64,000 nt of DNA from Pyrocephalus nanus (taxonomy: Eukaryota > Chordata > Aves > Passeriformes > Tyrannidae): assembly GCA_038380795.1 (NCBI GenBank), contig CM076266.1:30516145-30580144 (forward strand), given 5' to 3'. A program made the position numbers and the translations under genes. This document shows, piece by piece, positions 25,882 to 38,730 of this stretch (the first letter of the stretch is position 1; every line of letters starts with the position of its first letter). The notes below the pieces were generated by a model. The model was not told where the DNA came from and ran no database searches. It was given only the letters and a program-made list of their open reading frames with translations.

Positions 25882-28800
25882 ACCAAAAAAAGCAGAAGAA
25901 GAAAAGGGAGAGGTGGGAAGTAGGTAGCATCATCAAACAAACATGAAAAAATTAACTATAAAGGAAATACGATTGTAAGAAGTTCTGAAGAAGGATTGCT
26001 GGTAGGAAAAGTAGGCTGTGAGAAGGTATATGAGCAATATGGTTTGTGATGGAAAGGAGGGAGTCTGGTCTGAAACTATGTCGATAGTTTTGCAAATTTG
26101 AGGTCTACAAAGGTAATGCAAGAAAAGGCTCAGAAGTTGTGGTGAGTAGGCACAGGGAGGAAGCAAGCTGGTGGCTGTGGGTATTGGGTACTTCAGGGAG
26201 CTGATCTGTAGTCCTTAGATTATAAAAATAGGTAGTAGGGCTGATCAAAGGATGAATGGAAGAGCTATTGTTAAGAAGGAAGACGGTGACTAGGAAAGAC
26301 TTTTTCACACAGAGGAGATTCAGTGTCATTCAGGACTTGAACTGCAATTTGATTCTTGTTCATAGATCTTGCCAGCTGTGTTATAGGTTCACAGCTTGCT
26401 GGAGTAGATTTTGGGGCAGTACCTGAGTTGTTTTTATTTCTGTCCTTCCCTTGAAACAGCCCAAGACTGACTTGAGTGAAGTTATTTCTTTGCAATGTTA
26501 AGACCAGTGCCTCCCCAACCACAGGTCTCTGAGCTTTCAGGCCTGGCACAGAGAGTAGCAACAAAGAAATAATCTTTGTTTTGGGTCTTGAGTTTCTATT
26601 CTGTTAAAATTAGTGAAAAGTCATAGCATCTGAGTTGCTTAATGTAGCAATTTCCTGTATCTTTCTCTCTTGTTTAACTTGGTCTTATAAAACTTAATAT
26701 GAAATCCCATTTGCATTATGTTGTCTGGAAATATCTTTTGTATATCTATGCAAAATGTATTTGAAAACATACACAAATAACCACTGTGGGTGAGAATGTG
26801 CATTGTGAATTATCTATCTCTAACAGCACCCCTGAGAGGTTCTTCCCTCACCCTTAGCTTTTCCGCAAGAGAAAGAATAAATGCACTTAGAACAGAATAC
26901 TTAAAAAACCCATCTTGTTAATTGCAGGTTTCTTCTCTTTTCTGTTCCACCCAAAAACAAAAGTAGGTGGTCTGGAGAGCATCAAGGCACAAGATGGTCA
27001 TGGAGATATTTGATTATCTATCACTTGCATATAAATACAGCAATATATTGCTGTAATCTACTGTAGACTGTAAATATGCTTTTCCTGTTGTCTCCTGCTT
27101 ATGGTGGTTGCTCAGGACAGGAGAAGTGATGTGTTGCATGGAGTTATTGGGCACCAAAGCCAGCTAAGGTTGAGTCACTGCTGTCAGGCCTCATGGTGAT
27201 GTAGGGGTCATGGTGGGATTAGAGGATTTCTCCCATTCTGCCTGCCACAATTAGTGGCTAGTGATGTTTTTAACTGTCTGGAGAGTACGTGGTAATGTTC
27301 AGGTAGGACAGATACTGTTCATTCAGTGTTTGAGTGGGTCATATACCCCATTCAGCTGTGAAATATGTCATTAGTTGTGTTTTGGGCATTAGCTCATTGG
27401 CTTCATGACAGGGTAGGCAGAGGAATGCAGGCTTAGACTACCATGCTGTGAATGGTTTTGAGACAGTTTTCCTGCTAAGAGTAAAGCTGTTTTGGGGTCT
27501 TTACCATATCCTTGTGTTTTTCTGAGTTTTGTGCTGGAATCTGCACCTCTCAATCCCTTTTCCTGGAGGCCAGAAGGAGCATTAACATGGATTCAGTGTA
27601 TCCTGCCCCAGACTTCTGTTCCATACCCAAGTTAAACAAGTCCTCTGGAAAGGAAAGTAGCTTGGCCCCAGTTGCACTCAGTCCTGCCTGTTGAGGTTAG
27701 TGGAGAGGTAAGGCAGGGAAAGCAGAAGCCTTTCCCTGAGAGGGTTGGGACCATGAGAAGTGTGGAGACGTGACTTCTCCCTGAAGTATTTTATTGGGCA
27801 GGGTTGGCAAGAGTAGAGCTGTTGTCTACTTGTTCCCTGCAGCAAATTTGTGATATGTGGCTGACAATTGTCACAGAACCTCAATGAATAACAGCAGCCG
27901 GCTTGACTTCATCTTATCTTTCCTTGAGTGAATTATCATTTGCATTTGTGTCACTAGTTCAGATTTCCTCTAATCTGATGGTAATTTCCATCCTCTGAAG
28001 AGCTGCAAACTAATCAATATACTTGACCTCACTTTAGGTGATAGATGGAAAAGCTTTGAAAAATACTGAGCAAGGTTCATACCAGCCCTACGTGATGAAT
28101 TGGTGCCCTAGGGCCACCTGAAAGTTTCTGCCTCAGAGCATCTATCCTGGTTGCATGTCAACTCTCTAGGAGTTACTCTAAAAAACTTGGATAGGAGACC
28201 AGTGCTAATGTAAAGTCAAAGAGAAAAGTTCTGTACTTTCTTTCTTTCAAGATGTATTTTCAGTATTTTCAATATACCAGTTCAGCTGATAAAACAATCT
28301 GACCTGTAAAACCTCCAACCATTATCAGCTAAAAGCCTCTTGAGCAGCAGAGTATCTGGTGAGCCTGCCTGAAACAAGTCTATTGTATTTAGTGCACACA
28401 TGACCTGCTCTGTAGAACACTGTGATTAATCTGCTGTTTTGCAATGGAATTATGTTAAGATCACAAAATTATTTAATGAGGTTTAGCCATGGAGATCCTA
28501 ACCTGTATCTGGAATATGCTCCTTAAACTGTTCTAGACCTGCAAGCTCAGACTCTGATAAGATGAAAGTGGGTTGGTCTGCACCGGAAAACTCAAGAATC
28601 TGAAGTAATTAATGGACTTAAGGTGGATTAGTTAAATCAGATTAATTCCTGATCTTCTTCCAAAGCAAATTAAACTAAACCAAGTTAAGGTCACTTTCAT
28701 TCTGAGTCAAAGCATCCACTTGCCAGCATAATGCAATTTAACTAATCTTATTAAAAAGTGAATTTGGATTACTTTTCCTGAATACTCTTCCATGCTAGTT

Positions 28801-30247
28801 CCTTTGCATGAAAACATAAATGGCTTCAGCTGTGCCTTCTTCAGGGTTTTAGGGCGTGGTTGAACCTGACACTAAGATTGGATCCTATGATTAAGAGTCA
28901 GTGAATAGTGTCTATATGACTGCTAAGAATAAAGTGAATAGATTTTTATGAAGTTTTATGTGGAAAATTGAAAAATTTCAGGCTATGCCTCTTCCATATT
29001 TTTAATGTTTATATTGTGAATGCCTGCAAGCAGAGTGACAAAGGCATCTAATTTTGTCTGCAAACTGGATGGAAGTTGCATGAGGGGCAGGCGGGTTGAA
29101 TCACATGAATTCTTACTGTTCTAGGATCAGAGTACTCTAAAGGTGGTATGATCCTACTTATGCAATCTGATTTTCTGCTATGTAAGGTTAGCAGGTGAGT
29201 TGTACCTTAAGTCCTGCTGAGTGCTGAATGACTGGGAAACTTTTGAAGCTCTTCTCTTTTATGTGTCTAGACTTTGAGCTGGTGGCTGCTTAGGTGCAGA
29301 GATCACTCTGTGTGCCCAGCTCCCCGGCTTTTTGGTGAGAGTGGCAGAACCTTTGTCTCCTGCAGTTTCAGTCTAAGAAGTGTGGATTTTTCACTTTTTG
29401 TTGGTCTGATCTGGATGTAGACAGAGTACTGGGAACTTCTGCTTTTAGACTTTGCTTAGCTGTATTGTGGTTAAAAGAAAATACAGTGCTGTTTTCATTG
29501 TTTTGTTTGTTTGTTTTCTCAGGTCAGTCATCCAAAACTAGTTGTCTTACTTTGAAAAGAAGACACATATATTTGGTATGAAGTTGAAAATAACACTGTA
29601 AGCTCTTAAGCCCAATGTATGTGCATCTATAACAGGCTTATTGTTGAAAACTTGTGTGTGATGCAGTCAGTTTACTGACTAAAGGTCAGGACTTTGAAAA
29701 ATGATAACCAGTATTTAAAAGCACAAGTGGGTAGTTCTTTTCTTTCTCTGTGTATCCACTCCTATTTGAATATCCTACTACAAGATTGCAATACATAGCT
29801 CAAATTCAGCAAGTGGTAGCACCAGAGTAGAAAGGGGGATATGAAAGTGTATCTATGGATTTTTAGTGTGACTGTGTAGTCTCAGCAGTTTGTCTATGTG
29901 CTGTCATTTGTGATATCGGCACTTAAAATCTCTGTGATCTTTTTGTTTTTGATGGGACTCATCATGCGAAGAACTTGTGATTCCTATCAGATGGATTATA
30001 ATGCACAACTGTGCTGCTGCTTTTTTTAGATCTGTTAAACCATGATTCACAAAAGCATCCTAAAGCTGTCCCTGCTTTATTGACTTACAATTCTGTTGCT
30101 GGAAATGGATTACTCTTGATTGTAAAGGGGTTTGAAAGAACAAGGAAGGCTCCTGCCTTGAGAATTTTTTTTTGAGAGAAAAGGTTACGTTAGGGGTGTT
30201 TGAGCCAGTCAGGCTCAGAAGTAAGATGGTCACATTGTCCCAGTGTG
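25882..30247. other. Unique sequence, purine-rich at left, no gene seen
   Basis: From 25882 to about 26300 the plus strand is visibly purine-rich. The interval 28600-28770 holds several TAATTA-like words and looks like candidate regulatory DNA. A strong acceptor-like pyrimidine stretch ends with CAG near 29522 without a convincing open exon after it. No repeat family was recognised. Confidence 0.55.
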
Positions 30248-30268
30248 GTGCCTGAGCTTATCAGGCAC
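30248..30268. other. Perfect 8-bp hairpin
   Basis: GTGCCTGA, a 5-base loop GCTTA, and TCAGGCAC form a perfect 8-bp stem. A smaller 5-bp hairpin (GAGCC-AGTCA-GGCTC) lies about 50 bases upstream. There is no downstream T run, and no RNA gene family is recognised. Confidence 0.7.
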
Positions 30269-32270
30269 AGCTTCTTGACCTCAGCTAGTCACCACACACA
30301 GCTGTGTCGTGCCACTTTAATTTGCTGCCTAGAGACTGCTGTGCGTTACTTCACTGCATGATGTAGTTAGGCCTGAAGGAGGTACCTGAGCTCCCCCTCT
30401 CATGTATAGAAAAGGTTTGTTTAAAGGCTTTTGAAGATGGGAAATGGCTTTATCTTAATTAACACCATGACCCCTTTACATCATTAAGAGAATGTAAAAT
30501 GAACTTAGATTGAAGATAAGCATAGCTCATACTTACACAAATTCTCTTACTGATGATACAGAAGGGCTTTGGTCTAGCCTAATTTTTGTTTCCTTGGCAA
30601 TAAAATGTCTTCTCTGGAGCGCATGTTAAATAAAATAATGATAATTCCCACATAAGAGACAGTCCAGCAACTATTTTCCCATGTATCTGTGGGTTTTTCT
30701 GTGTGACTTTGAAAGGACAAAGTGAGTATCAAAATATGAAAATTCTACCTCCTTGACAACTGGCCAGGTTTTACTCAAGAAAAAGGCAATGCACTTTAGA
30801 TGTTGATCTGTAGTTTCCCTTAGCCAATTTGATCTGATCTGTTACTAAATCTCAACACTCTGTAATGCAATGAACTCCTATTCTTTGATTGCATCTGACA
30901 CCAGCAGAGGAGCACTGATCAGAAAAATCTTCCTTTGATTTCTCTGGATGGTGGATCAGATGCAACAGTGAGAAGGAAGGAGCTGAAGAATAAATGAACA
31001 ACACAAAAAAGTGAACTTTTTATCTCCATCCTCAGTGTTCTTTAGAACTACAGACATCACAGTCCTTTTTTATTCTTAGAGTGAGCAAAACCTTTCTATA
31101 TACAGTACCTGAAAACCACAGGTTTCTTTTGTAAAAAATATATATCAGTGTTTACATGGTGATATGGTGTTTCCAGTTTGTCCTTCTGGTAAATAGTCCT
31201 CCAATACTCTGCATCTGAAGTGCCCTAGCCCTTTCTTCAAAAACAGATGTGTCAGATTTGTTAAAATGCCAATATAGTATTTATCAGTCTTTTGTGTTTA
31301 TATCTGATTAGAGGTAGTTGAAAACTTTCAGACTCTTGAATCTAGGAGTCTAGGCACTACTCACATCCACAAGTATGCAGGCATACTCTTGGGATGCAGA
31401 TACCCTTTCCTTTCTATCATTTCCATCCTGAGAACAGAGGTTTGCACAACATAAGAACTCTCAGACAGGTTATTGCTAATCCTTCATGCTGTTGCTGTAG
31501 CACGGACAAACTCCAAACTCTTCCTCTAGGTGTGGAAACTTTAGCTATGGTGTTAGGCTCTCAAGTGTTCAGAATATTCTCTGTTTGTCCAGGATCACAT
31601 CCCACCCCAAGATCTTCTTCCCAAGTAGATGTCATTGCTGTGTATGTCCTGAACTCATTACGTAGCTCTGTGTCAGTACAGGTATAACAGATTTTAGATG
31701 CCTCAACTCCCTGCAAACTGAAACAGGGTTTGAATGCTCTTTGTCAATGGACATTTTAAAAATAATATGGAGAAATTGTGTAGTCTTCTTAGCTGTACTT
31801 TTAAATAGAAATATTTCCTTGAGTTATGGATTTCAGCTGTAATTTTTCATGTTGCCTCCTGTATTCACACTGTTCCTGTGCTTTGGATAAGTGATGATTA
31901 GAGCTATTCTAAAAGTAACTGTTTTCATATCAGTAGCAGGGCTGAAGTGAGAAAGGACAGGCACATTAATTATACAGAACACTTTATTTGCAGTGCCAGC
32001 TCCTGCTAGGGCAGGAAATTTTTCTCGCTACTCCAGAGCCTCTCTTTTGGCTCGTGCACCTTTGGAAATGGAAGCCAAGGTATTTTAGGAAATTTCTTGT
32101 TCATTTAAAATAAAGTGTACAGTAATTAGACAAAGCAACCAGTGCCAAATGCAGTGCATCACATATGAAATACTTAATTACAGAGGAAAGTTATGTGTTC
32201 CAATTGACAGAGTAATCTGTACTCTAATTTACTTGTCTTACCACTCATTACATCTGAGATATTGATTTTC
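30269..32270. other. Unique sequence, no gene seen
   Basis: Open frames stay below 100 codons (31394-31687) and resemble nothing known to me. The stretch 32100-32260 contains several TAATTA and related words and could be conserved regulatory DNA; this is untested. Confidence 0.6.
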
Positions 32271-32385
32271 CAGTAGATGGCTTTAGTGGATAAATAAGTG
32301 CATTTTATCTCAGAGACCTTGGTTCGAGTCTGATCTGTGAACCTCTGTCAAATGAGCTTGGGAAGCTCAAACTTCTCTATTAGGT
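32271..32385 (+). repeat. Ancient tRNA-derived SINE, MIR/CORE-like
   Basis: The segment shows the order of a MIR-type SINE. There is an A-box-like TGGCTTTAGTGG (32278-32289), a canonical B-box GGTTCGAGTC (32321-32330) at tRNA-like spacing, and then TGAGCTTGGGAAGCTCA...CTTCTCT (32353-32378). The last part resembles the MIR segment TGACCTTGGGCAAGTCACTTAACCTC. The tRNA-derived head drives RNA polymerase III transcription in live copies, but this copy is heavily diverged. It is not a tRNA gene, as no acceptor stem closes around it. It could instead belong to another old amniote SINE with a tRNA head. The 3' limit is unclear. Confidence 0.5.
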
Positions 32386-32938
32386 GGTGTCCGTGGAATA
32401 ATCAAAGCAGATAAACTTCAATACTCCTAGTAATTTGTAAATAAAGAGCAGACAGAAATGAGCAGTTTAAAATGATGTGGCTTTTGAGACTTATAAGGCA
32501 ATGTCCTAGGACGTAACTGAAGTGAACAGTGATTACTTTTTAATTATATGTACCTTGACTTTCGGGTTCAATTTCTCTTTTATTTCAATTATATTGTATG
32601 AAATTTTCTACCATGAGCCAAAGGGGGGAGAAAAACCTGGAACCAATAAACCTTGTTCTGATCTTCCATAAAAAGTTGAATACCTTCAGAGTGTGCTTCA
32701 CTAGTAGTGGTTCAATTACAGGTGAGATCAACTGCTAACCTTGGCTGGGGAGGCATGAAAAATGATTAGCCTTTGGAAGAATTAGCTAAAGCATTGTAGT
32801 TACAGAAGTTATTACAAATCATATTTTTCAGAAGATTTCATCATTTGTAGATCTTGAACATATTGGCAAAAGTTATTTGTGCTAAGCAATTCAAAGCAAC
32901 GAGACCTTCATTGATATGAATCGTGCTCCTCATGCTTA
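32386..32938. other. Unique sequence, no gene seen
   Basis: No open frame of note. Sequence to about 32480 may still contain the decayed tail of the SINE-like element, but I cannot align it. Confidence 0.55.
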
Positions 32939-33096
32939 TTTTTTTTTGTTTGTATGGATTTTTTGGTGGTTGCTGTTGTGTTTTTGTTTGGGATTTTTTG
33001 TGTTTGTGAGGGGTTATTTGTTTTGGTTTTCTTCCTTTTCTGACAAATAACTCTTTTTTTGTGTGTGTGTTTTTTTGTTGTTTTTTTTTTTTTTTT
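32939..33096. repeat. T/G-rich low-complexity tract
   Basis: Nearly 160 bases are composed almost only of T and G on the plus strand, with T7-T15 runs and a short GTGTGTGT array near 33060-33070. It is extreme strand asymmetry rather than a regular tandem repeat. No retroelement body is seen next to it. Confidence 0.8.
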
Positions 33097-36000
33097 AAGT
33101 AGACTTATTTATTAGTGGACACATTATGCTATTCAGTTTCACAAAGAACACTGGGGTTGCTGTAATTGACCAGTCTGAAGATCCATTTAGAGCTGCATTT
33201 TCTGAGATCAGCAGTGGCCAATGCCACATCTTTTAGAGAAAGATTAGAATCTAATCTTTTACGGGAAGATTTGCAGTTATACCCTTACACACAACAATAT
33301 CTGAAAGCAACCAGACTGGTGTTACTGAAATGTGTTTATTTTAGGTAGCTTCTTTTTAATCCTAATAAAATTTTCATTTCAATCGTATCTCCTGGAACTG
33401 AATTTCATGTGTTTTATTGGTTTGAAAAATCTCTTTTGTTCTAGTGTGTTTCCTTATTACCTAGGGTCCAGTTGTTGCATTTCTCTATACATCAGCCATT
33501 TAATAGATCTGTCGTATTCCCTGGTGTTTTTTTGCTTTCCAAACAAAAATTATAATATTTCTCTTCTTTGTTTTCAATCTGTTCAATATGGAAATATTTC
33601 TGTGTCTCAAATAGTTTTTGTTGCCCTTCCCTTTCCTGTACTATTTGTGCTTTGTTTTTCGTGAAATCGGATGACCAGAACTGAAATGTGATTGTGCTGC
33701 TGATTTCATATAATGACACTTTCATATTTTCCAGATTGCTTGTTATCTATTCCTTAATGAGGGCTGAAAGGTTATTTGTGGGTTTTATACTGCCATTGGA
33801 CATTGTGCTTTTCAGAAAGATGTCTAATTCTTTTTGTAAATGGTTATGGGCAGAAGCCATCGGAGCATGCAAGGAATTCATCCTGTTGCTTCCATTATTC
33901 TGCATTCAACTCCATTTAAGACACATTTGCTACTAGGTTATTCAGTTCCCTAATTACATTAGGTTCCTTAGTCACGGATCATTCTGTAAACCACATGAGT
34001 TAGAAGAAAACAAACAAGAAAAAGCAAAAGCAAAATAAGAAAAAAAGGTTTGTTTTCCCAGTATCATAAATTTTGGATCGCTTGCATCTTTTCCTATTTC
34101 TTTTCAATTTTATTGTCACATTGGAAGATCCCTGCTTTAGGGGAGAGCCATTTGTTTTCAAGGGATGTCCTCACTTCAAGTCTTAAGCACAGGGAAAGGA
34201 GTACAGGCTCAGAGTCCAAATTATTCCAGTCTTGTTCATTATTCTTATATCTAACTTCATTATCCCACCTGATTTTTGTGGCAGGTTTGAACTGGTTGTG
34301 CTTTCAACATTTTCTGAAGATTCTGCCTTGAGGCTCAGTGGCATCTGGATTTTATTTAATTTTTGCCTCTCTGTAACAATTGGAATGTTGTGGCTGGCAA
34401 TCTTTTTTAATCACTGCTGTGTCCTGCCTGAGTGCTGTGTGGTCCCCACCAATATCTGGGTCTTTCTCTTGCTGTGTGGTGATGTGAACCATCTGGCACC
34501 TCATTGGGTAATCCCAGCAGAAGAAAACCTTGCCCATTTACAATGAGAGGACTACTGCACATTTCTGTTTCTGACTTCCAGAACAAGTGAAGTAGTGTAG
34601 TACAGGCCTGAGACATGGCAGCCTGAATATTATTTGAGTCATAGAATGGGCCAATACTTTGAGAGATCACTAAGGATATCATAAGGATATGTCTACAGGA
34701 TCACAACTTACCAGGGCTACTGGAAGCAATATAGTAACCTGGGGGTATAAACTTGCCAAGAGCTGCTTAGCCTTGCTGATCTATCTAAACAAAAACAACT
34801 CACACATTCATGTACAGCCTTGCTTTGGGCTGCATGAACATGTCTGCAAAAACTGAAAGCAAATTTCTAGCTTAGAGCTCTAGTTCATCATCACTTCAGA
34901 TTTTATTTTTTCTTTCACATGGATGCTTGTTTTCTCCTAGAGTATAGATTTATTAAAACTAAGAATTGGGAGCAGATGAGTTTATGTTTGGAGTACAGAA
35001 AAATCTGGAGCTCATTTAAGTGGTCTTGATCAGAAGAAGAAAAACACTTCTGCCTTTCAGCCAAACACTTGTAAATTATTATGGTTTTGATTTATAACTA
35101 TTCTTTTTCATTTTACACATGATCATGTAAAACTGACCTGCATGCCTGGGTGCAATAGACCGGAAAGACTGAGTGGAATATTAATGAGAATAACAGAACT
35201 ATAAAGCCTGTCATGCTGATATTTGTGTTTTCAGTGTCAGTGCTGCTTGGCATCATGACAATCTCCTTTTTATCTGTTCATATCTAAAATTGCCTGATTG
35301 CCAGTTTTCAGCAGTATGCAGAAATTTAATACATCATTAAAAGATCACTTAAAAAAGATTTCCTGAAAAAGAGGTTTTTTCCTCTTATGCTTCTAATTTA
35401 TCGAGTTCTTAAACTTTAAACTTGTATCTGCTAACAGTTGCAACTCATTTCGGATGGTAACTGTAAAAAGTGACTAATTAAAAGTGAAGACAAAATAACA
35501 GCAAAAATATTTGTTACTGTCTTCACAGCGTGCCCAGCAGGTTGGGATGCTTGAGCATTTCTTGTTCTCCCTCTTGCTGCATTTTTGACCTCAGTTCTTG
35601 ATTAATCTGAATTTCTTTTTATGCAGTGTAGAATAGTTAATGATCTTTCTTGCACATGCCAAGATTTTGGCACTTCATAAAATTTTTGCTTGCTCCCTAG
35701 TCTTTACGGCTCCACATTCCCTCCAATCAATTTAATTCTATGAAATCTATTTCAACCATCTCTATCAGTGGTGAGGGAAATATTGATTTCAGTGTGCAGT
35801 CATTCAAGTAGTTTCTTTATGAAACATTATGCTATCAGAAGCTGTGGTAATAGGGACCTTGCAATGAGAAACTAAAATCTCAACAAGCACAAGTCCCGAC
35901 CCTGTATGCTGTTTCTGTAACAATAACATGCAGCAGGATCTTGACCTTGTCTCAGAAGTGCTGGTTTTGATCTTGGATTCAAACAGTGAAGGTAATAAGA

Positions 36001-38564
36001 AAATTAATAACATTCACCCTGTGTTAAAGCCAAAGGAAGACATACTGCTCTTTTTTTTGCTTATTCTTTGAATCAATAGAATTTTTTTTTTCTAGATGAT
36101 GTATGTGGGCAGGAAACAAGACCCTGTCCTGCATTTTAAATTTTTTTTTTTGTCATGTTTTGTCTAGAGATTTGCTAACAGTTATCGTTTACTTGGTGTA
36201 AGTAGATTAATAAGGGTTGTACAGAAGATCTCTCTAGCTGTACTCCATGGACCTGTTGTTGTCTAGATTGTGATTAACCTGTTGTCATGTTATTTCTCTT
36301 ATCCCTGATAAGTCTCGTTTCCTTTACCCTTCTCTTAACCCAGTCTGTGCCTGGTATCTTTTAGAGATTACCTACACGAGGAATTAGTGTGAGGGCTGTG
36401 ATTATAAAGTGGGATAGGTATGCCTTGCTGTCTCTGTGAGACCACTCCAGCATGCACTAACAGAGCATCTAATATGAGTGGGCTTATGTGAGATGGAGAA
36501 GGCTATCTCCTGCTTTGTGCAGAGTGTCTGCAAAGGCAATGAAAACTGAGTGGCTACTGTGCTGAGAATTTGTACCCATTGTGCTGCATGCACTCAGAAA
36601 AGCCTTGCTTTTACTGACAAGCATTTTATTTGGTGTGAACTCAGTCAGAAACTAAGTTGACACTGGCACCAGAGCAAGACAAAATACCTAAGAAAATGGA
36701 GCTGAGGGTATATCTGTATTGCATGCTATATTTGTGTGTAAAATTAGACTGGCTGGAGTGAAAGGTTACCATGAGTTGCCTTGGTACCCTGGATTTTTAG
36801 AATGCAGTGTTGTATAAGGCAGAGCAGATATTTGCTGAAGATCAAAGTTACTTGCAAAGGATAGCAGGAGCAGTAATATTTACCAAAATAATGAAACTGT
36901 ATAGTTTCCACTGTATAGTGAAAATGAATAGCACATAGATTGCACATAGAAAGCACCAGATAAAAAAGACACAGAGACACATTTGCGTAATTTTATTTTG
37001 TTCCTAATATTCTCACAACACTTCCAGAAAACATTCATGTCAAAAGTTGAACAGGAGTGATTGTTAAATGGTTCAAGCACATGCAATGTTCTTGAAAGTT
37101 AATTAAGGGTATTTCTGAGTCTGGGTTAACTGTGTAGTTGTATAATCCAGAGCGTGCTTACTTCGAAAAGACGTGCCTGATGATTTGTCAGAATCTAATC
37201 AAGTCTTTGCAATACTGACAGTCATCAGACTGCTCTCTGGACTCTATTTCACTGAGCTCAGGTGCGAGAAATTTCTGTGTATACAAATGGACTGTAGTGC
37301 TGTTTCGTCTCTTATGCCTCTGATGCCCTCATAGCTTAGGCCTAAAACTGTTCATAACATCTCCAAACATTTGTGTATGTTTAGCACCCTTTCTCGCAAT
37401 CTCAACTGCATGTGTACCTTGGGCTACAGTCTAACTCCTCAGGGAAGCTGAGGTAAATGCTATGTATATGCCTTTCAGAAGTGACAGTACTCTCAATTGC
37501 ATAGGGGAAATAAAAGGAACTAGAAAAACAATAAATCCTGGATATGTTTCTATGCCTCAATTTTCTTGCTACTCTGAAACACCCTTTTAGCTCTTGGATC
37601 AGTCCCTCTGGGTTAGCCCAGAATTGCTTTCTTGTGGCTTGTGACTGGCCTCAGCTGAATCTTCCCAGTTTAGTTTTTCTTTAACCCCAGACCTTCTTGG
37701 AGCTAGACCAGCATTCCTGCTATGAAAGAATGTTCCTCTTATCTCCTTCCCAGAGCTCCCTCTTCATCTCCCCAAGGCTTCTTACATTACAGACCTCCTT
37801 TTCAACACTCATTTTCTCTGGTAACTTTTCACTGTGCAGAATTCCCATCTTACAGACAGATAAGTACAGCATTAAGCACCCTGCATTAGTTTCCTCAGTA
37901 GAGAGAGATACACAGAGAAGCCTTTGATGAAGCAGTGGTTGTCTTTGCATTTGGTTTGAAGCACTGCACAGGCTATTGTTCTTGGGTTCCTTAGATCCTC
38001 AATGGTTTGTGGCTTCTATTTTTTTTTCCTGGTTGTACTATTTCTTAGATGTTTTTGTATATAAGATTATTTGCAGTCTTAACAAGCGTAGTGACCAAAA
38101 TAGGAATACATAATACTTGTATGGACATTTCAAAGTCCTGGCATCCTGGTTTGTCTCGTTTCCTTTACACAAAAAATGACTGTACACTTGTTGGTGTAAT
38201 GTTCTTACACACACATGCCATCTTCAACTACCCTGTGCTTGTGTGAGCATGCAAGATAAAATGAGGGAGGGTCAGACAACACAGAACACAAGTCACTAGG
38301 AACACAAGTAATTTTAATCCTTACCATTGTTTTCTCAGGAAAGGTCTCTGGGGGATCACAGTTCGTATTTTATTTTATTATTTCTACCAAGCCTGAAAAT
38401 GAGATGTGATCTGTCAGTGAAGTGTCCAGTTATTAGGAAATTCATGCTTTTCTGTCTTCTGAACCCTTGTGTTTAGCAGTCCATAGGTCTCGTAGTCTTG
38501 AGGTCCTGCTACATACAGCAACGTTTTCAAAGCTGAATAGAGGAAGTATACTGTGGTACATGTG
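33097..38564. other. Unique AT-rich sequence, no gene seen
   Basis: A 110-codon plus-strand frame (33332-33664) gives a hydrophobic, Phe/Leu/Ser-rich translation, as any T-rich DNA does, so I do not call it a gene. An A-rich patch lies at 34006-34046 and three T8-T11 runs lie between 36050 and 36150. No clear mobile element was found. Confidence 0.55.
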
Positions 38565-38730
38565 TGGTGTATGTGTCTATAGCTTTCTGTTTCTCACCTA
38601 TATTACCTCTGTTTACATAAGAAATCTAAAATCATACAGCTGACTTACTATATACCATTGATAAATGAGCTTTGAGTGGCATCCTTACATGTCCAGTGTG
38701 TCAGCTGTTTTAAAACTCCCGTGACACTTC
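38565..38730 (+). repeat. Diverged direct duplication, copy A
   Basis: This segment aligns with 40363-40560. Shared blocks are TTTCTGTTTCT, TATTACCTCT, CATACAGYTGACTTAC, AATGAGCTTTGA, TGGCATCCTTAC and, after an indel, CCCRTGACACTT. Over the best 110 bases I estimate by eye that roughly four of five positions agree. The copies have the same orientation and lie about 1.8 kb apart. No coding frame is shared. This could be a local tandem duplication or two members of an uncharacterised dispersed repeat. Confidence 0.7.

Noticed and set aside
30160..30270. Hairpins that could suggest a microRNA precursor
   Set aside because: Stems are 5-8 bp, too short for a precursor of about 22-nt arms, and no known microRNA sequence is present.
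32271..32345. Possible tRNA gene from the exact B-box
   Set aside because: No acceptor stem pairs around it and the anticodon region is not foldable; a SINE head fits better.
33332..33664. 110-codon hydrophobic frame that could suggest membrane segments
   Set aside because: The hydrophobicity follows from T-rich DNA; no family similarity and no gene structure.
34636..34700. GAGTCATAGAATGG, similar to a CR1 terminus
   Set aside because: The following bases match the CR1 3' end only weakly, so it cannot be told from chance.
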